From: Pegoplata infirma
Lineage: Eukaryota > Arthropoda > Insecta > Diptera > Anthomyiidae
Direction: 5' to 3'
NCBI GenBank assembly: GCA_963921195.1
Contig: OY992537.1
Span: 14,223,125 to 14,287,124, forward strand
Length of the DNA: 64,000 nucleotides
Shown here: positions 54,895-64,000 of the stretch, in pieces
How positions within the stretch are numbered: position 1 is the first letter of the stretch
Layout: each line of letters begins with the position of its first letter
The notes under the pieces: generated by a model
What the model saw: only the letters and a program-made list of their open reading frames with translations
What the model was told of the DNA's origin: nothing
The model's database searches: none
Position numbers and translations under genes: made by a program

Positions 54895-55337
54895 TAGATT
54901 TGTGCTTAATCGTTCAATTGAGTGAGCGCTCATTTTCGTTCATTTCAGATAAAAGACCTAGTTCGTTCATCTAGTTCAATCGCTCTTTTGTTTTCGTTCA
55001 AGAGTTCGTGAACGAATCATTTTAATCATGTTTGTTGTTTTGGCTTTCGTTTAAAAAATACAAAAATGTTGAATAAAAACATGAATTAAAAAAAAAAAAC
55101 ATACAATTTTTGTAAGAAAAATATAAATGCTGAGAAAGCGCGCCAAAAGAGAAGAGAAAACTAACGCCTAATGACAAAATAAAAAAAACAAAATTGAACG
55201 ACCGAACCGAAAGATCAAAATAAAATAATGACCAATTGAGCTGAATGAACGAAAAGACCTAAAAGAGCGGAAATGAACGAACTAGATAAACCGCTCAGTT
55301 CAATTGAACTAGTTCGTTCGTGAACGACACAACTCTA
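54895..55337. mobile_element. hAT-like element with TAGATTTGTG ends
   Basis: Ends TAGATTTGTGCTTAATCGTT and (complement) TAGAGTTGTGTCGTTCACG. The target duplication is a perfect 8 bp, GTCATTAT (54887-54894 and 55338-55345), inside the MM-A end. The inside is full of GTTCATTTC/GAACGAA motifs (TTCGTTCA and complements). The TAGAGTTGT end links it to the element at 7952-8831. Confidence 0.85.
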
Positions 55338-55375
55338 GTCATTATACCCTGTACATCAGAGTGGTGTAGGGTATA

Positions 55376-55800
55376 AAAATATTGATGAAAAACAAATATT
55401 GATGAAAAAAAATATTGATTAAAAAAAAATATAGATTAAAAAAATTATTGATGAAAAAAATTTATAAAAAATAATTATGCTACGTTTTTCTATGGATAAA
55501 AGGTCTCCAAATCTGAGACTTTTTCTATGGGAAAATGGTCTAAGAATCTAAAACTTTTTCTTTAGGAAAATATCCTATAGAAAAAGGATATAAAAAATTC
55601 TCAGATTCTTCCTATAGGTAAATTCTCAGATTCTGCAAAATTTTTTGGTTAAAAAAATTTTTAAGTTTCTGATACTGATTCTAAGAAAATTTCTCATATG
55701 AGAAAAATCTTCATATTCTGTGACTTTTTATGCATAAAAATTTGCAAAAACAAAAACGTCCTAAAATTGTAACATTTATTTGTCATTTGTTCCCTAAAGG
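55376..55800. repeat. End of the ATTGATGAAAA array and decayed TCTCAGA units
   Basis: Until about 55470 the array from 52500 continues. From 55500 to 55760 motifs such as AATCTGAGACTTTTTCTATG and TTCTCAGATTCTGCAAAATT are distant relatives of the 35-bp minisatellite at 40975. Confidence 0.6.
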
Positions 55801-57062
55801 AATAATTTATTTTAAATTTCTGCTGTTGTTATTTCTTATACCAAATTGTTTTTTTTTTTTGCGTAAACCCATTAAATATTCATTGTAATCCCTACTGTCT
55901 GTCGAAGTATACGATATCAATTTATGTGTATAAAAATTTATATTTAAAATAAATTTATGGATTTTCCAAAACCTTGCCGTTGTCGTTTTCATGTTTCAAT
56001 TTAATTTACCAGTAAATCCTGTTTCAAGTTTGTTATTGATATAAAATTGAAAATAAAACTTATTTCATTTTTAAAAGTAATACATAATATGGAACTACCA
56101 AAAAAAAAAATCTTAAAAATGACTAAGAAATCCCTTTAATCCGAAAAAACCACAAGAAAAAAAATATTTAAAATTATTATAACGTTTATCTACTCAGGTG
56201 CATCAATATTGCATGACAATTAAATATGCTGTGCACGTTTGTTCATGATTATTGCAGTAAATGCATTTTGTTTAAAATTAATTTTTTGAACATATTTTTA
56301 TTTTATTTTTTTTTCTTTTGCAAAGGTCTTGAAATTTTACACAATTGCTCTAAATGTTGCCTTGTTAACATTGCTATTGCGTGCAATTTATTAAAAGCTG
56401 TCGTCTTCAAGTTATGCAGGATTTTTGTATATTTTTTTTTGTATCTTTGCATCTACAATATCGGTCATGCAAAAAACAACTTTCTCTTTTTTGAGTTGCG
56501 TTTTATAAATGCAAGACAAGCCCTTTTCTTTATAAATTTTGGCAAAAAAATAACGTGGCTTGATTTATTTCGTACAATGTTAATTTTCTTCAGGGTTTTG
56601 TAAAAATATGCGAATGATTACTATTTCTGAAGTAAAATTCAATTTTTTGCACCACACTCAATATGAAATCAGAAATAAGTCCTCTTTTTGCTTTATTTTA
56701 CTGTTTAAAAAAAATCGATCAACTACACAGACTAAACTACAAAGTTTAAATGTTTTAGTGGCCTAATTTAATTTTTACCCTCCTCAAAAAAATCTTGTAA
56801 AAAAACAAAAGAATCTCGGTTGAAAATTTTTTAAGTCCAAATTTTTAACATGATAATGTCCGTAGCTTGTCAAACTGAGGTGGCGTCCTGCAACATTTTT
56901 TAAATTAGGCACCAGCCTAAAAGCATTATCATGTTAAAAATGTCTGCAAAGTGTACTCTTGCCCAGACCATTGAATCATGATAATGTTTTGCAGTTCTTT
57001 CCAAAGCAACATTTTTCTAGAAACAAGTAAGAGTGTTAAATTCGGCTGTGCCGAATCTTAAA
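55801..57062. other. Unassigned sequence with a small inverted repeat
   Basis: TTTTTAACATGATAATGTCC near 56843 and CATTATCATGTTAAAAATG near 56925 are inverted. At 57024-57062 there is the end of an MM-C element (GTGTTAAATTCGGCTGTGCC). Two open frames of 61 and 125 codons here have no recognisable domain. Confidence 0.4.
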
Positions 57063-58590
57063 TAAAATTATTAGCTAAAAATTTTCAGTAAAATCTATTG
57101 ATGAACAAAATTTAAATGAGTCAATCAATGTTTTGATTAAATTTTTTGTTATTTCTTTTAACTGTCGAATTACAAATTTACAACAGACCAGAGTTTTTTT
57201 CGCTTTAATTTATTTGAATAGATAAATTCAAAATATACAAAATAATCGGGTTTTACTTTGTTTTATTGTTGGCAACATATTGGAAATCAAAAAAGATGAA
57301 TTTTTGATAATTTTGTCATAGGCTTCATTTGTTAAATCAATCATTATTTTGATTGACTATAAATAAAAAATTTATCAAATTATTAATCAAAATCGAAAAA
57401 ATGTTTGATTGAAAAAATTTTCAATCAATCTCTTACAATTTGATGATTGGTATAACAATTTTCTTAATTGGAGGAATTTCAATAAAAAAATTGATTGAAT
57501 CCGCGTTGTAGTTGATTGAAATTCGTTTCAAATTTTTTCTGAAGACGTAGAAGTGGCTAAAGAAACCATGATCTAGGGAAATCCCAAATAATCTTTAGAA
57601 GACACAATTTACTTCTTCAATCAAAAACACAAACAAAAAGATTTTGTTTAGTGACGGAGATTTCAAGAAAAATACTCTTCAGCAGAAAAATTTTCTGAAC
57701 TTAAGTAGATTTTTTTCAAATCGTTTCACAGATTTTTTTTGCCAAAAAGTGTGTATAAACAAATTAAATAGAATCGTGCATTAAACTTTTAAGTACTAAA
57801 CAAGTGTCTATCCTATACACATTTATGATGTCAAAGAACTTAAAAAATAACATAAAACTCTTAACATTAGGCTGTTAAAAAAAAAAAAAATATTGAAATA
57901 AAACTCAATACCCGTATTGTTGGCTAGTATGACGTTTAAAATATCGTAGAAAAAAACATAGTCATATGTTTCGATTTAAAACTAAAACGTTAGTTGTTGT
58001 TTTTATTTAAAAATTTAAAATTTTTTTATTGTGACTGGCATGTGTGTTCATGTATTTAATGTTCAGAAGTTTGTTGTATTTAGTTTTTTTATGTATTTTA
58101 ATGTACGACTATCTGCAGATACCGATTTCAAGGTAATCGAGACCTTTCATTTTCAATTTGAAAATTTTATAATTTAGTACTGGTACGAATATTTAATAGT
58201 ATTTTTCTAAAAACTAGAAGATTTTTTTTTTTTTTTCAATTCTCATACAATAAAACATATTTACCTACTCGTATAAATAAACAAACATAGATAGGTACAT
58301 TAATAAATAAATGATAGAATATTTTATAAAATCTGGTTTACTAAACAAATTTATTTTTTGCTTTTAATTTGTTTAACACTTAAAATGGAAATCGGGGTTA
58401 ATATTTTTTAAAAAAATAAAGAGAAACAAGTTAAACCGGTTGCAGGGAGGCAAAGTCAGACACCAAATTTTTTTTTGGATTATTTTTCCCATCATCAGCT
58501 CTCGTAAAAGCATATTACCTTAAATTTTATTTTTCGGGACAGGCTATTGGACATGTCAAAATCTATTAACATGAAATTTTTTGGCAAATT
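57063..58590. other. Unassigned AT-rich sequence
   Basis: Around 57100-57530 short TTGATTGA/TCAATCAA motifs recur on both strands. Otherwise nothing is recognised. Confidence 0.4.
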
Positions 58591-59060
58591 TGTATACCCT
58601 CCAACTACAGTATGGGGGTATACTCACTTTGTCATTCCGTGTGTAACGCATCGAAATATCGGTCTAGGACCCCATAAAGTATATATTTTATTGATCAGTG
58701 ATCGATTCTAAGACATTCTAGCGATGTCCGTCCGTCCGTCTGTCCGTCTGTAGAGGACACGAGAGCTAGACTTCCGAAGTTTGGCACGAATATGAACTAT
58801 ATTCCTAGGCAGGTTAAGTTCGGAAATGGGCAAAATCGGACCAAGGGGAAAAAAGTTCCCCTTTTTGCAAGGTTTTTTGTACTTTTGCTAAGCAAATGCA
58901 ACATTCTTATCTCAGAAGAATTTCAAAATCGCAAGGGGAAGGTGCCCCCTAATGTCACACACCACCCCCCCCCCCCAAAAAAGACGCTCCTGTTTTTTTT
59001 TTACATTTTGGAGGGTATAAAAGATTCGGCACAGCCGAATGTAACACTCTCGCTTGTTTT
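58591..59060 (+). mobile_element. MM-C mini-me-like element, complete copy
   Basis: Starts TATACCCTCCAACTACAGTA, has CGCATCGAAATATCGGTC, TATATATTTTATTGATCAG and GTCCGTCCGTCCGTCTGTCC, then a run of about 14 C near 58965, and ends GGAGGGTATAAAAGATTCGG with CACAGCCGAATGTAACACTC. This copy is the reference for the two split MM-C elements. Confidence 0.87.
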
Positions 59061-59184
59061 AAGTAATATAGGATTTTAAAACAGCCAAAAACCGCTTAAA
59101 CTTTAAATTTTTTGGTTGCGAATTAATTTTTTGTATAAATGTATCAATTCAACCCGAATTTTATACTTTTTTGTGAAAAAATAA

Positions 59185-60502
59185 ACTAAGTTTAACTAAG
59201 CTAAGTTTAACTAAACTAAGTTTAACTAAACTAAGTTTAACTAATGTAAGTTTAACTAAACTAAGTTTAACTAAACTAAGTTTAACTAATCTAAGTTTAG
59301 CTAAACTAAGCTAAGTTTAACTAAACTAAGCTTAACTAATAGTTTAACTAAACAAGGTTTAACTAAACAAGGTTAAACTAAACCAAGTTTTACTAAACCA
59401 GGTTTAACTAAACCAAGTTAACATAAACTAGGTTTAAGTAAACCAGGTTTAGCTTAACCACGTTTTACTAAAGCAGTTTTAACTTAACCACGTTTAACTC
59501 AACCAGAATTAACTAAACCAGGTTTAACTTCTCCAGGCTCAATTAAATCTGGTTTAAGTAAATTAAGTTTAACTAAACCAGTTTTAAATAAACTAAGTTT
59601 ATCTAAACTATGTTTAACTAAGCTAAGTTTTACTAAACTAAGTTTAACTAAACTAAGTTTAACTTATCTAAGTTAAACTCAACTAAGTTTAACTTAACTA
59701 AGTTTAGGTAAAATAAGATTAACTAAACTTAGCTAAACTAAACTAAGTTTAACTTAACTAAGTTTTACTAAACTAAGTTTAACTAAACTAAGTTTAACTA
59801 AACTAAATTTATCTATACTAAGTTTATCTAAACTAAGCTTAACTAAACTAAATCTGGTTTAGCAAAACTTGGTTTAACTAAACATGGTTTAGCTAAACTA
59901 GGTTTAACTAAACCAGGTTTTACTAAACTGTTGAACTTTAGTTTAGTTAAACTAAACTAGGTTTAACTGACCCAGGTTTTACCTAACCAGGTTTAAACTT
60001 AGTTAAGTTAAACTTAGTTTTGTTAAACTTAGTTGAGTTAAACTTGGTTGAGTTGAACTTAGTTTAATTAAACCTCGTTTAATTTAACTAAGTTTAAATA
60101 AATCAATAATAAATCAAACTAACCCAGGTTTCACTTAACCAGGTTTAAACTTAGTTTAGTTAAACTTAGCTAAGTTAAACTTAGTTTAGTTAAACACCGT
60201 TTAATTAAACTAAGTTTAAATAAATCAGGTTTTACTTTAATTAAAGTAAAGTAGTTAAACTCAGTTCAGTTAAACTTAGTTTATTTAAACTTAGTTTAGT
60301 TATACTTTGTTAAGTTATACTTAGTTTAGGTAAACTTAGTTCAGTTAAATGTAGTTTAGTTAAACTTAGTTTAGTAAAACTTAGTTAAGTTAAACTTAGT
60401 TTAGTAAAACTTAGTTTAGTAAAACTTAGTTTAGTTAAACTTAGTTTAGTTAAACTTAGTTTAGTTAAACTTAGTTTAGTTTAATTTAGTTTAGTCAAAC
60501 TT
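59185..60502. repeat. AAGTTTAACTAAACT minisatellite that reverses orientation
   Basis: About 85 units of 15-16 bp. The first part reads AAGTTTAACTAAACTAAGTT; from about 59935 it reads AGTTTAGTTAAACTTAGTTT, the complement. Units in the middle of each half are mixed with CCAGGTTTAACTAAACC variants. It is joined at the right by an ACAAGGG element and resumes at 61090. Confidence 0.88.
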
Positions 60503-61089
60503 ACAAGTCTCCCTAGTGTCACCCGCGGATCTATATGGAATTGGTTTTATTTTGTAGAGCAGAAAAAATAAAGGGATACGTATTTTTTTTAGCGGCCCAA
60601 ATTCATATTTAGGGGGTAAAAAGGAGGGGGAAGACAAGGCCATTTTTCAGTTTTTTTCGTTTATATATATTATGCAAAGAAACCTAGTCATGTTACATAC
60701 CAAATAAAAGGTCTTTAGAAAACCTATCTACGTGTGCTAAGAACGTGTCCAAACATGCACAACTTTTCGTCATATTAAGTAAAATACCAAAATTTTAAGA
60801 CATTTTTATTAATAAGTCGAAAAATATTAACTTCTTTGGCCCGTTGTTAGCACCACGAGATAGGTATTTTTAATACCTTTAATCTGATACCACATATGCC
60901 TATATTAATTTTGCTTAAATAGGCGTAAATCGTAAAGAACTGAAAAAGGTAAATTTTCCCCAATACAAATCGACCCCCCCTAAAAATGAGTTTGGGCCGT
61001 AAAAAAATAAGTGTCGAATTAATTTTCGTTCTTAACCACATCCAAATTTCATGAAGATCGGAGGGTGACACCAGGGAGACTTCCCTTGT
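60503..61089. mobile_element. ACAAGGG element, copy 2, inside the minisatellite
   Basis: Ends ACAAGTCTCCCTAGTGTCAC and (complement) ACAAGGGAAGTCTCCCTGGT. Internal blocks (GTAGAGCAGAAAAAATAAAG, AAGAAACCTAGTCATGTTAC) are the reverse of copy 1 at 47444-47985. It separates the main array from the last few units. Confidence 0.8.
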
Positions 61090-61160
61090 AAGTTAAACTT
61101 AGGCTAAACATAGTTTAGTTAAACCTGGTTTAGTAAAACTTAGTTAAGTTAAATCTGGTT
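61090..61160. repeat. Last units of the AGTTAAACTTAG minisatellite
   Basis: AGTTAAACTTAGGCTAAACA and following units continue the array in the same orientation as the sequence before 60503. Confidence 0.75.
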
Positions 61161-61449
61161 TATGGTTATTTATATTCAAAATTTTTCCAACTTACAATTA
61201 GCGAAAAAGAAATAAGAGAAATCGATGACTTCAAAATTTTACCAGTATCACAACCAAATATAAATGAAAGCAGGTTGATTGATTTATGCATGTTTGCCGT
61301 CGGCAAATGTTAAATGCAGTTTTTGCTTCTAATAGAAGACAAATTCTCTCGTACTTAAAGTGGAGTCGAATAAAAAAATTTTTTTATTATTTTTAATAAA
61401 AGTTAAACAATCTTGGTTATTTCCAAATTAACACACACAAAAAAAATCC

Positions 61450-61671
61450 AATGACCGACTTTCATAGTATTTATGAACAAATTCATACACTTTATTAACT
61501 TTTTCATAATACTTATAAACTTTTTCATAGTATTTATGAATAAATCATAATATGTGAAATTTAAGAACTATTTAACATTTTTCATAAATACTATGAAAAA
61601 GTTTATAAGTATTATGAAAAAGTTAATAAATAGTATGAATTTGTTCATAAATACTATGAAAGTCGTTCATT
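61450..61671. mobile_element. AATGACCGACTTTCATAG inverted-repeat MITE
   Basis: Arms 61450-61540 and 61581-61671 are about 91 bp each. They are built from TTCATAGTATTTATGAA and CATAATACTTATAAACTTTT-type units. The spacer of about 40 bp is TAAATCATAATATGTGAAAT and neighbouring bases. ACACAAAAAAAATCC and the complement TTTTTTTTCTGTGT lie just outside and may be the true ends. Confidence 0.8.
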
Positions 61672-62708
61672 GAAAATTTTTTTTTCTGTGTATGAAGTTA
61701 TTAAACTTTTGTGGACCATTTTTTGTGTTTTGAAATACGAAATTCAATACAATGGCCTTTAGGAGAACAAAATTCGAAAGTCCAAAAAAAAATGTAAATC
61801 TTCTAATATATAATTTTGACGATAAGTTCTAAACCGTTAAATGATACCCTGCTAAAGTACGATTGCATGTTTTTCTTAGATTTCAATACAAAAATATATT
61901 TTTAATTTTAAAGGTTAATATATTGTCTAACTGCATAAAGATGTTGTTATATTCATTTAAAATTGTGACGTGTATTTTTTTTATAATTTTCTATGTCTGC
62001 TTGTTCCTTGAGTCGATATGTCTCGTATTGAACTTTTAATTCAAACATGTATTAATGTGATATTATTTTTTTTTTTTTTTTTCTACCAGCAATTTGTTTT
62101 TTATTGTAACAAGTTTTATGTCTGTCCATTTCTATGTTAGTTGTTTCAATACAATTTTTTCAATTTTTTAAACTTTAGCTCTAAGAAAAATACACACAAT
62201 TTAATATGATTCAAAAAAATCTTTGCATATTAAATAAGTTTAAATTAAAATAATTTGCATATTTGCATATTTGAATATTTGCATCTTAGTATATAAATTG
62301 TAATTGATTGTTTTTGATTTGAATTGCTACTAATAAATAGTATCACAGTTTTATAACAACATTATAATTTATTATATGAGAATGCAATATTTTTTTAAAT
62401 GTTAAAAAGTTATTTTCTAAGTAGAAAAAATAAAACATTTTACTTTGAAGAACAAAATTTATTAGAAAAATGCAAGATTTTTATTTTTAATATGATTTTT
62501 AATGTAAAAAATGTGTTAACTCTGTTATTTGTAGTAAATTATAAAAATTGATTTTTCAAATGGCTAATATAAATGACTGAAGACGCATACATGGGTGCAT
62601 TCTAAAAAAAAACACTTTTTGGAAATTTCGATTCTAAGAGAACAAAAAGGTGTAAAATAGTATACTTTGGTACTTTTTTTTCTTTTTCCTAATATAATGG
62701 TTATTATT
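61672..62708. other. Unassigned AT-rich sequence
   Basis: No gene or shared repeat is recognised. The stretch has short GCATATTTGCATATTTG repeats near 62250-62290. Confidence 0.4.
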
Positions 62709-62842
62709 AGAGATAGACGCGTGAGTGATTTTTGACGACAGGAATTTTTGAATCACGCATACTTACTCACGAGCATATTTTTTCTACTCACACTCACTCA
62801 CAATCACGTGACTAAATTTAATACAACTCACACTATTTCACC
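62709..62842. mobile_element. CTCAC-hAT fragment
   Basis: TAGAGATAGACGCGTGAGTG, GAATCACGCATACTTACTC and CTCACACTCACTCACAATC match one end of the family. The opposite end is missing. Confidence 0.72.
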
Positions 62843-63451
62843 GGAATGAACTTGATTCCGAGCTAAATTTATTTTTTTTTATTTTAATTTTAGTATTTAA
62901 ATAATTTTATCGACTAACTTATTCTTTTAAGTGAACCTGCCTTATTAGTACATTTTTAATAAGCCTTTCATTAAAAAAAAATTATACCCTTAATAAATGC
63001 ATCTTGGCAGCATTATGCTTATAAATGTTATATCTCAGTTATTAAAACAAAAGACTTAAGACACATGCTTTTAAATTAGTTGTTTGCATTAATCATTGTT
63101 GTTTGCATTAAACATTTTCACCACTTAACAAGAATCTCTACTAAAACTTTTCATTCATTAACATTGTTGCATTATAATTTGTTTGTTTGCATAATATAAA
63201 TATTTATTACACAAAAATTCTTTTTATATTCCCATAAATGGTACCATAAATTTCTGCAAATCTCTAGAGGCTGTATTTGTTGTGCGCATATTAATCATTA
63301 ATAGTACAACAAAAAAAATGTCTAATCATTATTGTCTATGATCATTAAAACAATCATCATAAGCTCATCAAACTATTTTTAGAGGCTTATCTATAGAAAC
63401 AAATACGTAATGGTACGTACATACTTCTGTATGTTCGTATTACTTACTTTA
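62843..63451. other. Unassigned AT-rich sequence
   Basis: No feature is recognised up to the CCCAGC element. Confidence 0.4.
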
Positions 63452-63878
63452 CCCAGCAAAAACTTGCATTACCAAGTAATGAAATGTGTAATGGGAAATT
63501 CAAAAGTTATAACTACTTCTGATTCGAATTACCTTTCCCATTACATTTACATGCAAATGTGCCAAATGTAATGATTATCAAACCAATATTAATAACTAAT
63601 TACATATATACTTATAGGTAATGAAAAAATTATTAAAAAATAAATTTTTAAAAAATAAAAAAATATTTAATTTAATTTTATTTTTATTCAAAATAATGTA
63701 CAGTGAGTCAAAAAGTGAAAATCTAGTTCTGAAATTTTTTTATTTTATTATAATGGCTTATGTAAGTCATTATTAAAAAATCCTTATTTTACATTTAAAA
63801 ATAATGCTAAAGGTAATTTTCTGTCATTACTTAGTAATTAGAATGGTAATGATGTGTCATTACCAAGTTTTTGCTGGG
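63452..63878. mobile_element. CCCAGC element, copy 2
   Basis: Ends CCCAGCAAAAACTTG and CAAGTTTTTGCTGGG, flanked by TA on both sides. The inside is rich in GTAATG/CATTAC motifs, as in copy 1 at 22488-23605. No coding sequence. Confidence 0.82.
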
Positions 63879-64000
63879 TATAAAAGTAATTCTTTTTTTT
63901 AACAAATTATACACTTTAACAATTAGTGTACTTGGAGTTGAACTTGAAATATTAAATTGGCAAAATGTATAGTGTAAATTAATTATAATGAAAAACTGAT

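Larger units (their letters stand above)
53590..55375 (+). mobile_element. MM-A mini-me-like element, split twice
   Basis: Starts ACAAGTGAGAAAATTATAGT, is interrupted at 53822-54478 by the GTAATTCG palindrome and at 54895-55337 by a hAT-like element, and ends GAGTGGTGTAGGGTATAAA. The GACAGACAGACAGACGGACG tract is at 54760-54790. Confidence 0.85.

Noticed and set aside
55807..55992. 61-codon minus-strand frame containing STDSRDYNEYLMGLRKKK, considered as an upstream spz3 exon
   Set aside because: No convincing acceptor/donor pair with the one-base phase required by the 49212 acceptor, and it runs into a poly-A coded Lys run.
56226..56603. 125-codon open frame on the plus strand
   Set aside because: Very rich in Phe, Leu and Ile as expected of T-rich DNA, no domain, no splice context and no conserved motif.
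58792..59079. 95-codon plus-strand frame
   Set aside because: It lies entirely within the MM-C element and crosses the poly-C run.

Overview
The window looks like nuclear DNA from a higher fly (Diptera, probably a calyptrate-type genome). It is very AT-rich and full of short non-autonomous transposons. It carries many mini-me-like elements, the dipteran repeats with internal (TA)n and GTCY microsatellites. The only protein gene I can support is a split Spatzle-family neurotrophin, best matched to spz3. I cannot name the species.

Protein gene. Five coding exons lie on the minus strand at 49079-49212, 19233-19357, 5644-5964, 5443-5568 and 2173-2329. Every junction has an AG acceptor and a GT donor, and reading phase is kept across all four introns. 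Together they encode the last 286 residues: a conserved pro-region, two basic cleavage sites and a Cys-knot domain ending in a stop codon at 2173. The 5' exons with the start codon and signal peptide were not found and probably lie beyond the right edge. Two introns are very large, about 29.7 kb and 13.3 kb.

RNA genes. There are 17 intact tRNA genes of two kinds only: nine identical tRNA-Gly(GCC) genes, all on the plus strand, and eight identical tRNA-Lys(TTT) genes, all on the minus strand. Six Gly/Lys pairs are convergent, 95-166 bp apart. Sixteen of the 17 genes lie inside the two large spz3 introns; one Lys gene lies just past the 3' end of spz3. Three degraded Lys remnants are also visible.

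Mobile DNA. Most of the rest is transposon on transposon. Nicknames used here: MM-A, MM-B and MM-C are three mini-me-like families; 'CTCAC-hAT' is an hAT-like family with GTGAGTG arrays; other families are named by their terminal sequence. Well-supported insertions, with target duplications or an empty-site copy in the same window, include several hAT-like elements with 8-bp duplications, a Transib-like element with a 5-bp duplication, a TA-flanked mariner remnant and a 1.95-kb palindrome. The densest nest, 38.8-47.3 kb, is at least five layers deep and contains a 35-bp minisatellite of about 50 units.

Layout. 1-2 kb: repeats, a Lys tRNA and the spz3 3' flank. 2-6 kb: three spz3 exons. 6-12 kb: nested elements. 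12.4-18.6 kb: main tRNA array. 19.2 kb: spz3 exon. 21-30 kb: second tRNA group among inverted-repeat elements. 30-37.7 kb: hAT elements, minisatellite, giant palindrome and the last tRNA. 37.8-48 kb: deep transposon nest. 49.1 kb: most 5' visible spz3 exon. 50-64 kb: repeats and unassigned AT-rich DNA.
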